The notes under the pieces were generated by a model. That model was not told the DNA's origin. It saw nothing but the letters and a program-made list of their open reading frames with translations, and searched no databases. This document shows positions 16,701 through 25,078 of a DNA stretch of 64,000 nt, in pieces. Position numbers and translations under genes: made by a program. This DNA comes from an uncultured candidate division Zixibacteria bacterium (GTDB taxonomy: Bacteria > Zixibacteria > MSB-5A5 > SM1-73), in the NCBI GenBank assembly GCA_903908285.1, contig CAIVRH010000039.1:1-64000 (forward strand), in the 5' to 3' direction. Position 1 is the first letter of the stretch, and each line of letters starts with the position of its first letter.

Positions 16701-17228
16701 ATGGCAAGTTTAAACAAAACACTGATTCTGATTTTTTTAATTCTGGTGCTGATCCCGGGAGGAAATGCTATCTCACAAGAACGCCCATCTCCGGGTGAAG
16801 ATCCGGAACGGGGGGAAGCCAGGGAGAGAATCCGGGAAAACATCGAAACTATCCGTACCTGGAAGCTTCTGGAAGCCTTGGATCTTACCTCGGAACAATC
16901 GGCGCAGTTTCTTCCGGTTCTCTTGGATTTCCAGAAGGCTAAAAAAAGCCTGGAAGGCAAACGGAGAGATCTGCTGCAGGAGTTAGAAGCCACTTTACCA
17001 GCCAAACATGAGGATATGAGGCTTAAGGAGATTTTAGCCGGTCTGGATAATAACCAAAAGCAATTTCATGCCGAGATAGAGAAATATTTCGAGAAAGCCA
17101 AGGTCATATTAACCTTGGAACAGCAGGCGAAACTGTATCTATTCGAGGAGAAATTTGAAAGAAAAATGAGAGAGACCATTGAGCAGATCAGAGGAAAGCA
17201 TTCCGGATGGAAAGAATCTGAGAGATAA
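16701..17228 (+). CDS. Spy/CpxP-like periplasmic protein
   Basis: A 175-residue exported protein: a signal peptide (about 1-25, cut near GNA-IS), a charged linker, then an alpha-helical domain. 'L-D-L-T-S-E-Q-S-A-Q-F' (about 56-66) and 'L-T-L-E-Q-Q-A-K-L' (about 137-145) are the paired LTxxQ-type motifs of Spy/CpxP proteins, which act as periplasmic chaperones or stress sensors. A ribosome site (AAAGGAG) precedes the ATG. It follows the sigma/anti-sigma pair and precedes a second member of the family. Confidence 0.78.
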   Translation: MASLNKTLILIFLILVLIPGGNAISQERPSPGEDPERGEARERIRENIETIRTWKLLEALDLTSEQSAQFLPVLLDFQKAKKSLEGKRRDLLQELEATLPAKHEDMRLKEILAGLDNNQKQFHAEIEKYFEKAKVILTLEQQAKLYLFEEKFERKMRETIEQIRGKHSGWKESER

Positions 17229-17284
17229 AGAAAAATCAATAGCGGAGAATTAACCGCTGAATTTCTAGAAGGAGGTGAAAAGCG

Positions 17285-17833
17285 ATGAGGAAAAAAATCC
17301 TGCTGATAAGTGTAGCTGTCTTAGGAGTTTTAATTCTGTTTTTGTCCTGGACTTATGCCAAAGCGCCCCGGCACCAGGATATGAAGATGGCTGAAGGACT
17401 CAATCTTACGGACGAGCAGACCAACAGCATAAAGGATATTCAATACAATTTTCAAAAAGCGGCAATCGGAATGAGGGCGGATTTAAAAACCTCCCGACTG
17501 GAGCTGCGACATCAGATGGCTCAGGATAAGCCGGATCAACAGCAGATTTCTATGCTGGTGGACAAAATCGGGGAGACCCAAAAACAGCTTTTGAAGCAAC
17601 AGGTCGACAGAAAGCTGGCGATAAAAGCGGTTATGACCCCGGATCAACTCAAGAAGTTCCTGCAGATGAGAGAAGGGCGGATGAATGGTAGGATGGAGGA
17701 TAGGGAGGAGGGTAGAATGAAGGGAGGGATGAGGGGGAAGATGGAAGGGAGGATGGAAAGAGGATCAAATTTCCACAAAACTCGATCACCCCGATCAGGA
17801 TCCTGCCCATCTCATGATGGTTCGGGAATCTAA
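17285..17833 (+). CDS. Spy/CpxP-like periplasmic protein with Met/Arg/Gly-rich tail
   Basis: 182 residues. Signal peptide about 1-26; LTxxQ-type motifs at 'L-N-L-T-D-E-Q-T' (about 39-46) and 'M-T-P-D-Q-L-K-K-F' (about 118-126), the pattern of Spy-like proteins. The ribosome site is near perfect (GAAGGAGGTG). After residue 130 it becomes a Met/Arg/Gly low-complexity tail, which could bind metal. The last 20 residues read unnaturally, while another frame across the purine-rich tract gives a more protein-like end, so a frameshift near 17700-17765 is possible. A terminator closes the sigma-anti-sigma-Spy-Spy unit. Confidence 0.75.
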   Translation: MRKKILLISVAVLGVLILFLSWTYAKAPRHQDMKMAEGLNLTDEQTNSIKDIQYNFQKAAIGMRADLKTSRLELRHQMAQDKPDQQQISMLVDKIGETQKQLLKQQVDRKLAIKAVMTPDQLKKFLQMREGRMNGRMEDREEGRMKGGMRGKMEGRMERGSNFHKTRSPRSGSCPSHDGSGI

Positions 17834-17862
17834 AGGCTTACCCTGCTCTGGTAATCAAAACT

Positions 17863-17890
17863 AAAGCCCCGCCATTGGCGGGGCTTTTTT
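17863..17890 (+). terminator. strong rho-independent terminator
   Basis: AAAGCCCCGCC and GGCGGGGCTTT form a perfect 11-bp stem with a three-base loop and a TTTTTT tail. It ends the ECF/Spy unit. Confidence 0.92.
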
Positions 17891-17892
17891 AT

Positions 17893-17921
17893 TTGACAAG
17901 ATAACGGTAGCATGATATTAT
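17893..17921 (+). promoter_or_regulatory. near-consensus sigma-70 promoter
   Basis: TTGACA (17893-17898), 17-base spacer, TATTAT (17916-17921). It directly follows the terminator. Its expected start point coincides with the ATG at 17928, so the transcript may be leaderless. Confidence 0.8.
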
Positions 17922-17927
17922 TCTCCT

Positions 17928-19031
17928 ATGCCGATTCTAATTAACCCTAAATTTATGAAAAGCATAGCATCCATACTGTTGACTCTTGTTATTTGTGGTA
18001 TATTCGTTTGCCGGTCATCTTCGAATGTGAATAGGGCTAAGGCTGTTTTTGAAGAGTATATAAAAGCATTACAACGTGGATTTTCGACCCAAGCGAAAAC
18101 ATACTGGAATAAGCAGGAATTAAAGCAATACAAATCTTTCGACTGGCAGTGGGTTTATCTGACCTTCCAGGGTTTGAATCCCGCTTACCTGTATTATAAA
18201 ATTACGGATGCAAAGGAGCAGGATGGTTATGTGGTTCTACAGGTGGAGTGGTTTTACCGGGAGGGGAAAGCCGGACCCATACAAAAGGATACCAGATACT
18301 TCTTAGAAGAAGACGGAAGAGTAGTCGGGGCAAATCCGATTTTTATCCACACCCGCGGATGGCTTCAAAAGGAATCAAAGCATTTTATCTATCACTTTAA
18401 GCCTAAGCAGGATCCGCCCACTGGCGGATTACTTAAAAAAATGGATCTGTTTTTTGAGAAGGTAACTGGTAACCTGCAGGTAGAATATCCCTTTAAAATC
18501 CATTACTACCAATGTGATTCGGCTGGGGAGGTGGGATGGCTTTTCGACTTGGAGCCATCACAAGCGCGCAGTCAACCGATGAATGGATTGGCGGCTTCCA
18601 CCCAAGAATTCGCCCCGCACGAGATAGTACACATAATCTCTTACCAGATTCTTCCTCAAAACGGGAAAAAACTTACCCCGGTATACTTGGATGAAGGATT
18701 GGCTTACTACTTAGGAGGGGCTTCGTTTCTTTCCTCAGAGCAATTGATCGAAACGGCAAAAAAGGAGATTGAGGTCTGCGACAGCATCTCACTTTTGGAT
18801 TTGATGCATGATCCCTGGGCATATGGGGTTAACCAGAGTGCGGCTCTTCTTTGTTCCTTGGCCAAATACTTAATAGAAATCCATGGAATGCCTAAATTTA
18901 AAGAACTTTTTTCTGCCGGCGAAAGCTACGATGAGCAACCAGAGATGATTTTCGAAATCTATGACCAAAGCATCGAACAGCTGCAGATAGAGTGGAAACG
19001 ATTTGTGTTGGAGTTACCCCCGAAGAGGTGA
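17928..19031 (+). CDS. exported gluzincin-type (peptidase MA-like) metallopeptidase
   Basis: A 367-residue protein. A hydrophobic N-terminal segment (about 11-28) ends in a cysteine (C28) that may be a lipid site, so it is probably a lipoprotein. The zinc motif H-E-I-V-H is at 231-235 and the third ligand is probably E256 in D-E-G-L-A-Y-Y-L-G-G, the gluzincin layout. An NTF2-like region may occupy about 35-140. Either the ATG at 17928 or that at 17955 could start translation; neither has a ribosome site, and a consensus promoter ends six bases before the first. A short palindromic stretch lies in the coding sequence near 18409-18430. Substrate unknown. Confidence 0.8.
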   Translation: MPILINPKFMKSIASILLTLVICGIFVCRSSSNVNRAKAVFEEYIKALQRGFSTQAKTYWNKQELKQYKSFDWQWVYLTFQGLNPAYLYYKITDAKEQDGYVVLQVEWFYREGKAGPIQKDTRYFLEEDGRVVGANPIFIHTRGWLQKESKHFIYHFKPKQDPPTGGLLKKMDLFFEKVTGNLQVEYPFKIHYYQCDSAGEVGWLFDLEPSQARSQPMNGLAASTQEFAPHEIVHIISYQILPQNGKKLTPVYLDEGLAYYLGGASFLSSEQLIETAKKEIEVCDSISLLDLMHDPWAYGVNQSAALLCSLAKYLIEIHGMPKFKELFSAGESYDEQPEMIFEIYDQSIEQLQIEWKRFVLELPPKR

Positions 19032-19115
19032 AGGAGAGCCAGAGCATTTACGTCTTTTCTTTAGGGAGAGAGACATACAGAATAAAGCGATGCGGAACTT
19101 TTCGATAACAATATT

Positions 19116-21293
19116 ATGGTGAATATTGATCAAGAACAAATCATGGAGTTTCTCAACCGCGAATCGTACCGCCCCCTGAAGCTGCGAGAACTAGCTTTTA
19201 AGATGGGTATCGGGGAAGAGGACTATGGCCAGTTCAGAAGACTGGTCCGGACGATGATGCGGGACGGGTTGTTGATTAAGATTAAAGGGGGGAAAATAGG
19301 AGCGCCGGATAAATCCAGCCTGGTGGTGGGGCGATTGGTTGCCTCCAAAAGCGGTTTCGGATTTGTGGTGCCCGACGATAAAACCGAGGACGTTTACATT
19401 AGCGCGGAGAGCACAGGAAACGCTCTGCATGGCGATAAGGTGGTAGTAAGGGTTTACCGAAGCAGGAAAGGACCGGCCCGGGAGGGGAGCATAACCAAAG
19501 TCCTTCAAAGAGCCAAGCAGAATCTGGTGGGGACCTTTCACCAGACCAAAATAGCCGACTATGTGGAACCGGATGACCGCAGGTACCCTAAGGATATTTA
19601 TATTGCTTCCGGTGATTCCGGAAAAGCACGCGAAGGACAGAAGGTGGTGGTTTTTCTTAAAGATTGGGCAGATGTACATTTAGGTCCTCAAGGAAAAATA
19701 ACTGAAGTGTTGGGTTACCCGGATGAGCCGGGGATGGATATGCTGACCCTGATCAAGGATCGTGATCTTCCTTTGAGCTTTCCGGAAGAGGTGGAAGAGG
19801 AGGTGGTTGGCTTACCGGATAAAGCTGGGAAAAAGGAATGGGAGCGAAGGCTGGATTTTAGACAGAAGAGCTGTTTCACCATCGATCCGGTGGATGCCAA
19901 AGACCATGATGATGCGGTTTCTTTGGAGATCTTACCCAATGGTAACTACCGGTTGGGGGTGCACATCGCAGATGTCTCGTTTTATGTTCAGGAGAGTTCG
20001 GCTTTGGACCGGGAGGCTTTAAAGAGGGGGACTTCGGTCTATCTGGTGGACCGGGTAATCCCCATGCTGCCGGAGAAGCTATCCAACGATATTTGCAGCT
20101 TGAAGCCTCAGGTTACCCGGCTGACTTACAGTGTGATTATGGAAATCGATCCGGGTGGAGAAAGGGTGGATTATCAAATCAAAGAGAGCGTGATAAAAAG
20201 CCGGGCGAAACTGAATTATGACGAGGTTCAAAAGTTTTTCGATACGGGTGATGCCCGGGAAAACCTGCAAGGTCTGCAGGATGACCTGATGCACATGCTG
20301 GCTTTAAGCCGGAAGCTTTTGGAAAGGCGGATGGAGCGGGGTAGTTTGGATTTCGATCTTCCGGAAGCGCATGTGGTGTTGGGGAAAGACGGCAAAGTGC
20401 AGGATATATTGGAAACGGAAAGGTTGGAGAGCCATCGCTTGATAGAGGAATTTATGCTTCTGGCCAACCGCACCATCGCAGAGCATGTGAGCCGGCTTTC
20501 GGTTCCATTTTTATATCGAGTGCACGAGCAGCCGGATAAAGATAAAATAGAGGCGTTTTCGGATTTCGTCTCCACTTTAGGTTATTCGTTTTCGGTCTCC
20601 GATAAAATTCCTCCCAAGAAGATTCAAAGATTCTTGAAATCGGTGGAAGGAAAGCCGGAGGAGAAATTGATCAACGAGGTTTTGCTTCGAGCTTTGAAAA
20701 GGGCAGTTTACCAGCCGGAAAATGTGGGACACTTTGGTTTGGCTTTTTCCCACTATACCCATTTCACCTCGCCCATCCGAAGATATCCCGATCTTTTGGT
20801 CCACAGGCTGTTAAAGGAATTGCAGGCAGGAAAATATACCTTCCAAAGGCAAAACCAGCTTCTTAGGCGGCTTCCCCGCATCGGCGAGATCACTTCCGAA
20901 AGAGAAAGAATGGCGGATGAGGCGGAGAGGGAGTCGATCAAGATCAAGCTGATCGAATTCATGCAGGATAAATTGGGCGAAGAATATGAAGGTCTGATTT
21001 CCGGGGTGGTTCCCTTTGGATTTTTCGTCAGGTTGGATAGTCTAATGGCAGAAGGACTGGTGCGGGTTTCCAGTCTGGATGATGACTACTACATCTTCGA
21101 TGAGAGAAGGCATAGATGGGTAGGTCGAAGAACCAAGAAAATCTATAAACTGGGCGACCGGGTTAAGGTGCAGGTGATAAGAGTGGATAAAGACCAAAAA
21201 GAGATAGATTTTATGCTGGCGGGAAAGAATTATTGCCAGGAAAAAGGAAAAAGGAAGAAGGAAAAAGAAAAGCGAAGTAGAAGGCCAAAGTAA
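19116..21293 (+). CDS. rnr: ribonuclease R
   Basis: A 725-residue processive 3'-5' exoribonuclease. An N-terminal winged-helix region (about 1-65) is followed by cold-shock/OB domains (about 68-200), the RNB catalytic domain with the metal-binding motif 'T-I-D-P-V-D-A-K-D-H-D-D' at 255-266, an S1 domain (about 630-715) and a short lysine-rich tail that favours structured RNA. Length and order are typical of RNase R rather than RNase II. Together with the YhaM-like gene upstream it gives this region two RNA-degrading enzymes. Confidence 0.96.
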   Translation: MVNIDQEQIMEFLNRESYRPLKLRELAFKMGIGEEDYGQFRRLVRTMMRDGLLIKIKGGKIGAPDKSSLVVGRLVASKSGFGFVVPDDKTEDVYISAESTGNALHGDKVVVRVYRSRKGPAREGSITKVLQRAKQNLVGTFHQTKIADYVEPDDRRYPKDIYIASGDSGKAREGQKVVVFLKDWADVHLGPQGKITEVLGYPDEPGMDMLTLIKDRDLPLSFPEEVEEEVVGLPDKAGKKEWERRLDFRQKSCFTIDPVDAKDHDDAVSLEILPNGNYRLGVHIADVSFYVQESSALDREALKRGTSVYLVDRVIPMLPEKLSNDICSLKPQVTRLTYSVIMEIDPGGERVDYQIKESVIKSRAKLNYDEVQKFFDTGDARENLQGLQDDLMHMLALSRKLLERRMERGSLDFDLPEAHVVLGKDGKVQDILETERLESHRLIEEFMLLANRTIAEHVSRLSVPFLYRVHEQPDKDKIEAFSDFVSTLGYSFSVSDKIPPKKIQRFLKSVEGKPEEKLINEVLLRALKRAVYQPENVGHFGLAFSHYTHFTSPIRRYPDLLVHRLLKELQAGKYTFQRQNQLLRRLPRIGEITSERERMADEAERESIKIKLIEFMQDKLGEEYEGLISGVVPFGFFVRLDSLMAEGLVRVSSLDDDYYIFDERRHRWVGRRTKKIYKLGDRVKVQVIRVDKDQKEIDFMLAGKNYCQEKGKRKKEKEKRSRRPK

Positions 21294-21432
21294 AAAAGTT
21301 TTCAGTTGTTATTTTGGGTTTTACTTTTTATTTTGACAAATATTTATTGGAGTGTTAAGCTTTAGCATAAATTAATAAAATTTGTCCAGCTAATGGAGAG
21401 CACTCCAAAAGAATCAAAATCGCGATTATTCA

Positions 21433-22926
21433 ATGAATCAACCAGCTAAAATCCTTATCATCAGCTCTGACGACAAACTTCAACCGGGGATCGGCAAAGC
21501 CCTGTCCGATATCCTTCCTCAGATTAAGACGACGTTAACCAGCCGGGAGGGTTTGAAGAGAATAAGAGAAGAGAAATTTGACGTCATACTTACCGATTCC
21601 CGAATGGAGGATCTTTCTTACCAGACTCTCATCCGGAAGATAATCAGCAGAAGTCCGGAAGCGGACATTCTGGTGGGGCTTCCGGTTGAAGATCTTTTTC
21701 AAATAAATGAAATTTTGGAAAACGGGGCGGATGATGTCTTTGAAATTCCGCTTGAACCGGAAGATCTGCATCTAAAAGTAAGCCGATTACTTAAGGAAAA
21801 AAGTTTTTTGGAATCATGCGGATTGGTGGGCAAATCGAGCCAGTTGAAGCAGATCGCCGAAGCGGCGCTGCAGGTGGCTCCCACCAATATCACGGTTTTG
21901 ATCACCGGCGAATCCGGGACGGGAAAGGAGCTTATCGCCCGCGCCATTCATGCCAACAGTCTGCGAAAGGATAAACCTTTTGTGGCTGCCAACGTGGGTG
22001 CATTAGCCGAAGGGGTGGTGGAAAGCGAGCTTTTCGGACATGAGAAGGGAGCCTTTACCGGGGCGGTAAACCGCCGGCAGGGTTTATTCGAAACCGCCAG
22101 CGGGGGAACCATATTCCTCGATGAAATCGCAGAATTTAAACCCGCCACCCAGGTGAAACTTTTAAGAGTTTTGGAAGAAAGAAGTTTCATGCGAGTGGGT
22201 GGAAGCTCGGACATCAAAGTGGATGTGAGGGTTATTGCCGCAACTAATCAGAATCTGGACCAAAAGACAAGAGAGTGGACTTTCCGGAGCGATCTTTATT
22301 TCAGATTGGCAGTGGTTAAAATCGATATGCCTCCATTAAGGGAAAGGCCCAAAGATATTCCCATTCTGGTCCACAGTTTTATCGACAAACTTAATGAGCA
22401 GAGCAAAAGGAAAATTACCGGAGTGACCGATGATGCGATGGAGCTTTTCGCAAAGTATTCCTGGCCAGGGAATGTGAGGGAACTGCGGAATTTCTTAGAA
22501 AGCATGCTGGCTTTGGCACCGGACCGGAATATCGAAGCTGCGGATGTGAAAAAATATCTGGACACCGAGACGGAGAGCAACCGGAGACTACCCATGGTCA
22601 CCGGCAAGTCGGTTGAAACTGCGGAACACGAGCTTTTGCTTCAAGCGATTTTGGCTTTAAGAGCGGAGATTTTTAATCTGAAAGAGGTGATATTGGGGCG
22701 TAGAGAGCTAAGACCAGAAGGCAGAGTCGAGTCCGCGGGTCAATTCTGGTCAGGTCAGATAAAAGAAGCAGAGATAGCGGACGATTTCAACGTGGACGAT
22801 ATGGAAAAGGATTTAATTCAGAAGGCGATTGTTTTTACCAAAGGAAATAGGAAAAAAGCCGCACAGCTTTTAGGGATCGGGGAAAGGACATTATACAGGA
22901 AACTGGATAAGTATAAATTAAGGTAA
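21433..22926 (+). CDS. sigma-54-dependent response regulator (NtrC family)
   Basis: 497 residues. An N-terminal receiver-like domain (about 5-120) keeps acidic residues at 13-14 and the phospho-acceptor position D55, but the expected Lys-Pro near 108 reads P-L-E-P, so the switch lysine seems lost. The AAA+ domain has the Walker A G-E-S-G-T-G-K-E (159-166) and the sigma-54 contact loop G-A-F-T-G-A (206-211). A Fis-type helix-turn-helix closes the protein (K-G-N-R-K-K-A-A-Q-L-L-G-I-G-E-R-T-L-Y-R). It would activate sigma-54 promoters from distant sites. No sensor kinase gene is adjacent. Confidence 0.93.
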   Translation: MNQPAKILIISSDDKLQPGIGKALSDILPQIKTTLTSREGLKRIREEKFDVILTDSRMEDLSYQTLIRKIISRSPEADILVGLPVEDLFQINEILENGADDVFEIPLEPEDLHLKVSRLLKEKSFLESCGLVGKSSQLKQIAEAALQVAPTNITVLITGESGTGKELIARAIHANSLRKDKPFVAANVGALAEGVVESELFGHEKGAFTGAVNRRQGLFETASGGTIFLDEIAEFKPATQVKLLRVLEERSFMRVGGSSDIKVDVRVIAATNQNLDQKTREWTFRSDLYFRLAVVKIDMPPLRERPKDIPILVHSFIDKLNEQSKRKITGVTDDAMELFAKYSWPGNVRELRNFLESMLALAPDRNIEAADVKKYLDTETESNRRLPMVTGKSVETAEHELLLQAILALRAEIFNLKEVILGRRELRPEGRVESAGQFWSGQIKEAEIADDFNVDDMEKDLIQKAIVFTKGNRKKAAQLLGIGERTLYRKLDKYKLR

Positions 22927-22993
22927 AGATTTTACCTCTTGTTGGTAATGGTCACCTTGTCCGTTACGAACAAGGGAGAGAAGAAACGAATCT

Positions 22994-23104
22994 ATGTTTA
23001 AAAGAAAGATCAAAAATAAGGATTGCCCATTTTGTAGATACAGTTCTTATTTGATCAAGCCAAAAAAGTACCACCAGCAACTGAGGAAGATACAGTTTGC
23101 GTGA
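22994..23104 (+). CDS. small ORF with CPFC zinc-ribbon half
   Basis: A 36-residue ORF beginning M-F-K-R-K-I-K and carrying C-P-F-C at 11-14, a typical zinc knuckle. Another frame from about 23030 stays open to 23152 (containing P-P-A-T-E-E-D-T-V-C), so the two may be pieces of one longer gene broken by a frameshift. Ribosome site weak. Low confidence. Confidence 0.3.
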   Translation: MFKRKIKNKDCPFCRYSSYLIKPKKYHQQLRKIQFA

Positions 23105-23163
23105 CTCATTATTTAAATATTGATATTCAAGGCGAGAAAGAAAAGATGTAATGGTATTTTGGA

Positions 23164-23295
23164 ATGTGTATATATTGTAACAAATTCATTTGGCGAAATA
23201 ATCCGGGTTGTCCAAATTGTGAAAGTATCCAAAAAAAAGCAATAAAAAACGGAGAGGATTTAGAGGAGATAAGAAGGTATTGGTTTGTAAAGTGA
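23164..23295 (+). CDS. small zinc-ribbon ORF
   Basis: A 43-residue ORF starting M-C-I-Y-C-N-K and containing a second pair C-P-N-C at 16-19, giving the C-x2-C / C-x2-C layout of a complete zinc ribbon. It ends 51 bp before the trypsin-like protease gene and may be its partner or a fragment of a larger gene. The ribosome site is weak. No family recognised. Confidence 0.4.
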   Translation: MCIYCNKFIWRNNPGCPNCESIQKKAIKNGEDLEEIRRYWFVK

Positions 23296-23346
23296 TAATA
23301 GTTAACTCAATTTCGAATATTCTTAACTAACCTATTTGTAGGCAAA

Positions 23347-24102
23347 ATGTACTTAGAATATTATGTTGTTCCAATAGTAGCTGTTCTTAAAAGCGATACT
23401 AGCAAATTTCGATTTTTGGGAACTGGTTTTTTTGTCGGGAACGAAGGACACTTGGTGACCTGCGCTCATGTTGTGAGACAGGTTACTGAACTTGAGTCAC
23501 TTCAATGTTTTCAAATAGGAAGGAAAAAATGGATACCCCTCAGTATAATTAGAATTATGACTGATTATGATTTAGCTCTGTGCATGGGTATACGACCAGA
23601 AACTAAATTAGAGATGCCACTGTTCGCTGAACCATTTGTTCAGTTGGGTACGGATGTTGATACTTATGGGTATCTTCACGAACCGAAGGGGCAAGATCGG
23701 TTACCCTTTTGTAGAAGGGTAATGAGGGGTTACATCACCAGTATACCGGAATCACTTGAATATCCAAATACTTATGAACTTTCTTTTCCCGCACTTTTTG
23801 GTTATAGTGGTGCACCAATTCTAAGTCGCTTCAATATTGAGGGAGAAAACCAATCAACTCTTGGAATAATAGGTTGCATATATGGTTCTAGAGAATCAAG
23901 TATAATAAAACACATCGAACTTGTTCACGAAGTTACGGAAGAGAATAAAGTAGAAAGAGAAAGAGAAGTGACAGCAAGAATAGTTGAGTTGGGGTTAGCG
24001 TACAACGTAAAAGCTCTGTTCATACTTTTTCAGGAATCAGAGTTAACGATCACGATCTATCCTAGTTCATTGCTTGATGAACTTGGTTACCAGAAAATAT
24101 AG
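23347..24102 (+). CDS. cytosolic trypsin-like serine protease
   Basis: A 251-residue protein with the chymotrypsin-fold triad: H41 in V-T-C-A-H-V-V, D75 in T-D-Y-D-L-A-L, and S154 in G-Y-S-G-A-P-I. It has no signal peptide, no PDZ domain and no membrane helix, so unlike HtrA proteases it should act in the cytosol. The last 60 residues are helical and charged. Base composition is more AT-rich than the neighbouring housekeeping genes, and two tiny zinc-ribbon ORFs precede it, suggesting an acquired cassette. Stand-alone proteases of this kind also occur as effectors in bacterial conflict systems; that is only a possibility here. Confidence 0.8.
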   Translation: MYLEYYVVPIVAVLKSDTSKFRFLGTGFFVGNEGHLVTCAHVVRQVTELESLQCFQIGRKKWIPLSIIRIMTDYDLALCMGIRPETKLEMPLFAEPFVQLGTDVDTYGYLHEPKGQDRLPFCRRVMRGYITSIPESLEYPNTYELSFPALFGYSGAPILSRFNIEGENQSTLGIIGCIYGSRESSIIKHIELVHEVTEENKVEREREVTARIVELGLAYNVKALFILFQESELTITIYPSSLLDELGYQKI

Positions 24103-24205
24103 TTAGCAATCAGAGGCTCGAAAATTTAGCTGGCTGAAAACACACAGAGAACAAGTCACAATACAGAAATATTGAATTAAGTGTGATAAATTTGATCCTG
24201 AAATA

Positions 24206-25030
24206 ATGAAATCTTCCAATCATAAAACCAAATATATCTGGGTCATATCGGATGGGTCCGGTTCCACCGCGGAAAGGGTTTTGCAGGCGAGCTTGGTGCA
24301 ATTTGGGGATAAAGAAGTGGTGGTGGAGAGGATACCGGATGTCAGAACCAGGGAACAGATTAAAGAGCTGGTAAGCCAGGCTGCCAAGAAAAAAGGACTG
24401 GTGGCTTATACTTTGGTCACACCGGAACTGCGCAACGAAATAGCCACCCGGGCGAATGAGTACAAACTTCCCACAGTTGATCTTCTGGGACCTTTGCTTA
24501 CAACGCTGACTACATTTCTTGCCTCCTCTCCGGAATCCAAGCCTGGACTTTTAGGAGAACTCAATCACCATTATTTCCAGAGAATCGATGCAGTCGGGTT
24601 TGCGGTAAAGCATGATGACGGGCGGGGTTTGTATGACCTGCGCAAAGCAGAGGTGGTGATAGTCGGAGTCTCCAGAACGTCAAAAACGCCTTTGTGTATG
24701 TATCTGGCTTATGCCAAAGGACTTTTGGTGGCGAACATTCCCCTTATTTTAAGTATTGATCCACCGCCCGAGCTTTTTGAGATCGATCAAAAAAGGGTTG
24801 TCGGTCTGACCGTCAATCCGGACCTGTTGGTCAGCCTCCGGCAGACAAGATTGGCGCGATTGGTGCATGCGGATATTAATTACGGCGATGCCGAGTACGT
24901 AATAGAGGAGTTGAAATATAGCCATGAGATATTCAGGAAAAATCCCGAATGGCCTATAATCGATATCACCGGCAAAGCCATCGAAGAGATGGCCAATGAA
25001 GTGTGCAGCTTGACAGTTAGTAAATTTTAG
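24206..25030 (+). CDS. ppsR: pyruvate, water dikinase / PPDK regulatory protein (DUF299)
   Basis: A 274-residue bifunctional kinase/phosphotransferase that switches phosphoenolpyruvate synthase or pyruvate phosphate dikinase off by ADP-dependent phosphorylation and on by phosphate-dependent removal. The N-terminal 'S-D-G-S-G-S-T-A-E' (about 15-23) and the P-loop-like 'G-V-S-R-T-S-K-T-P' at 154-162 are diagnostic. Full length. The target enzyme gene is not in this window, so whether it acts on PpsA or PpdK cannot be told. Confidence 0.95.
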   Translation: MKSSNHKTKYIWVISDGSGSTAERVLQASLVQFGDKEVVVERIPDVRTREQIKELVSQAAKKKGLVAYTLVTPELRNEIATRANEYKLPTVDLLGPLLTTLTTFLASSPESKPGLLGELNHHYFQRIDAVGFAVKHDDGRGLYDLRKAEVVIVGVSRTSKTPLCMYLAYAKGLLVANIPLILSIDPPPELFEIDQKRVVGLTVNPDLLVSLRQTRLARLVHADINYGDAEYVIEELKYSHEIFRKNPEWPIIDITGKAIEEMANEVCSLTVSKF

Positions 25031-25078
25031 ATAATACCGGAAAACAAACTTCCAGGTTATATTAATCGAGGATAGAGA

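Larger units (their letters stand above)
22927..23346. other. AT-rich spacer with two tiny zinc-ribbon ORFs
   Basis: 420 bp more AT-rich than the flanking genes. It contains the small ORFs at 22994-23104 and 23164-23295 described separately, and a weak hairpin CCTTGT/ACAAGG near 22952-22975. Confidence 0.45.
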
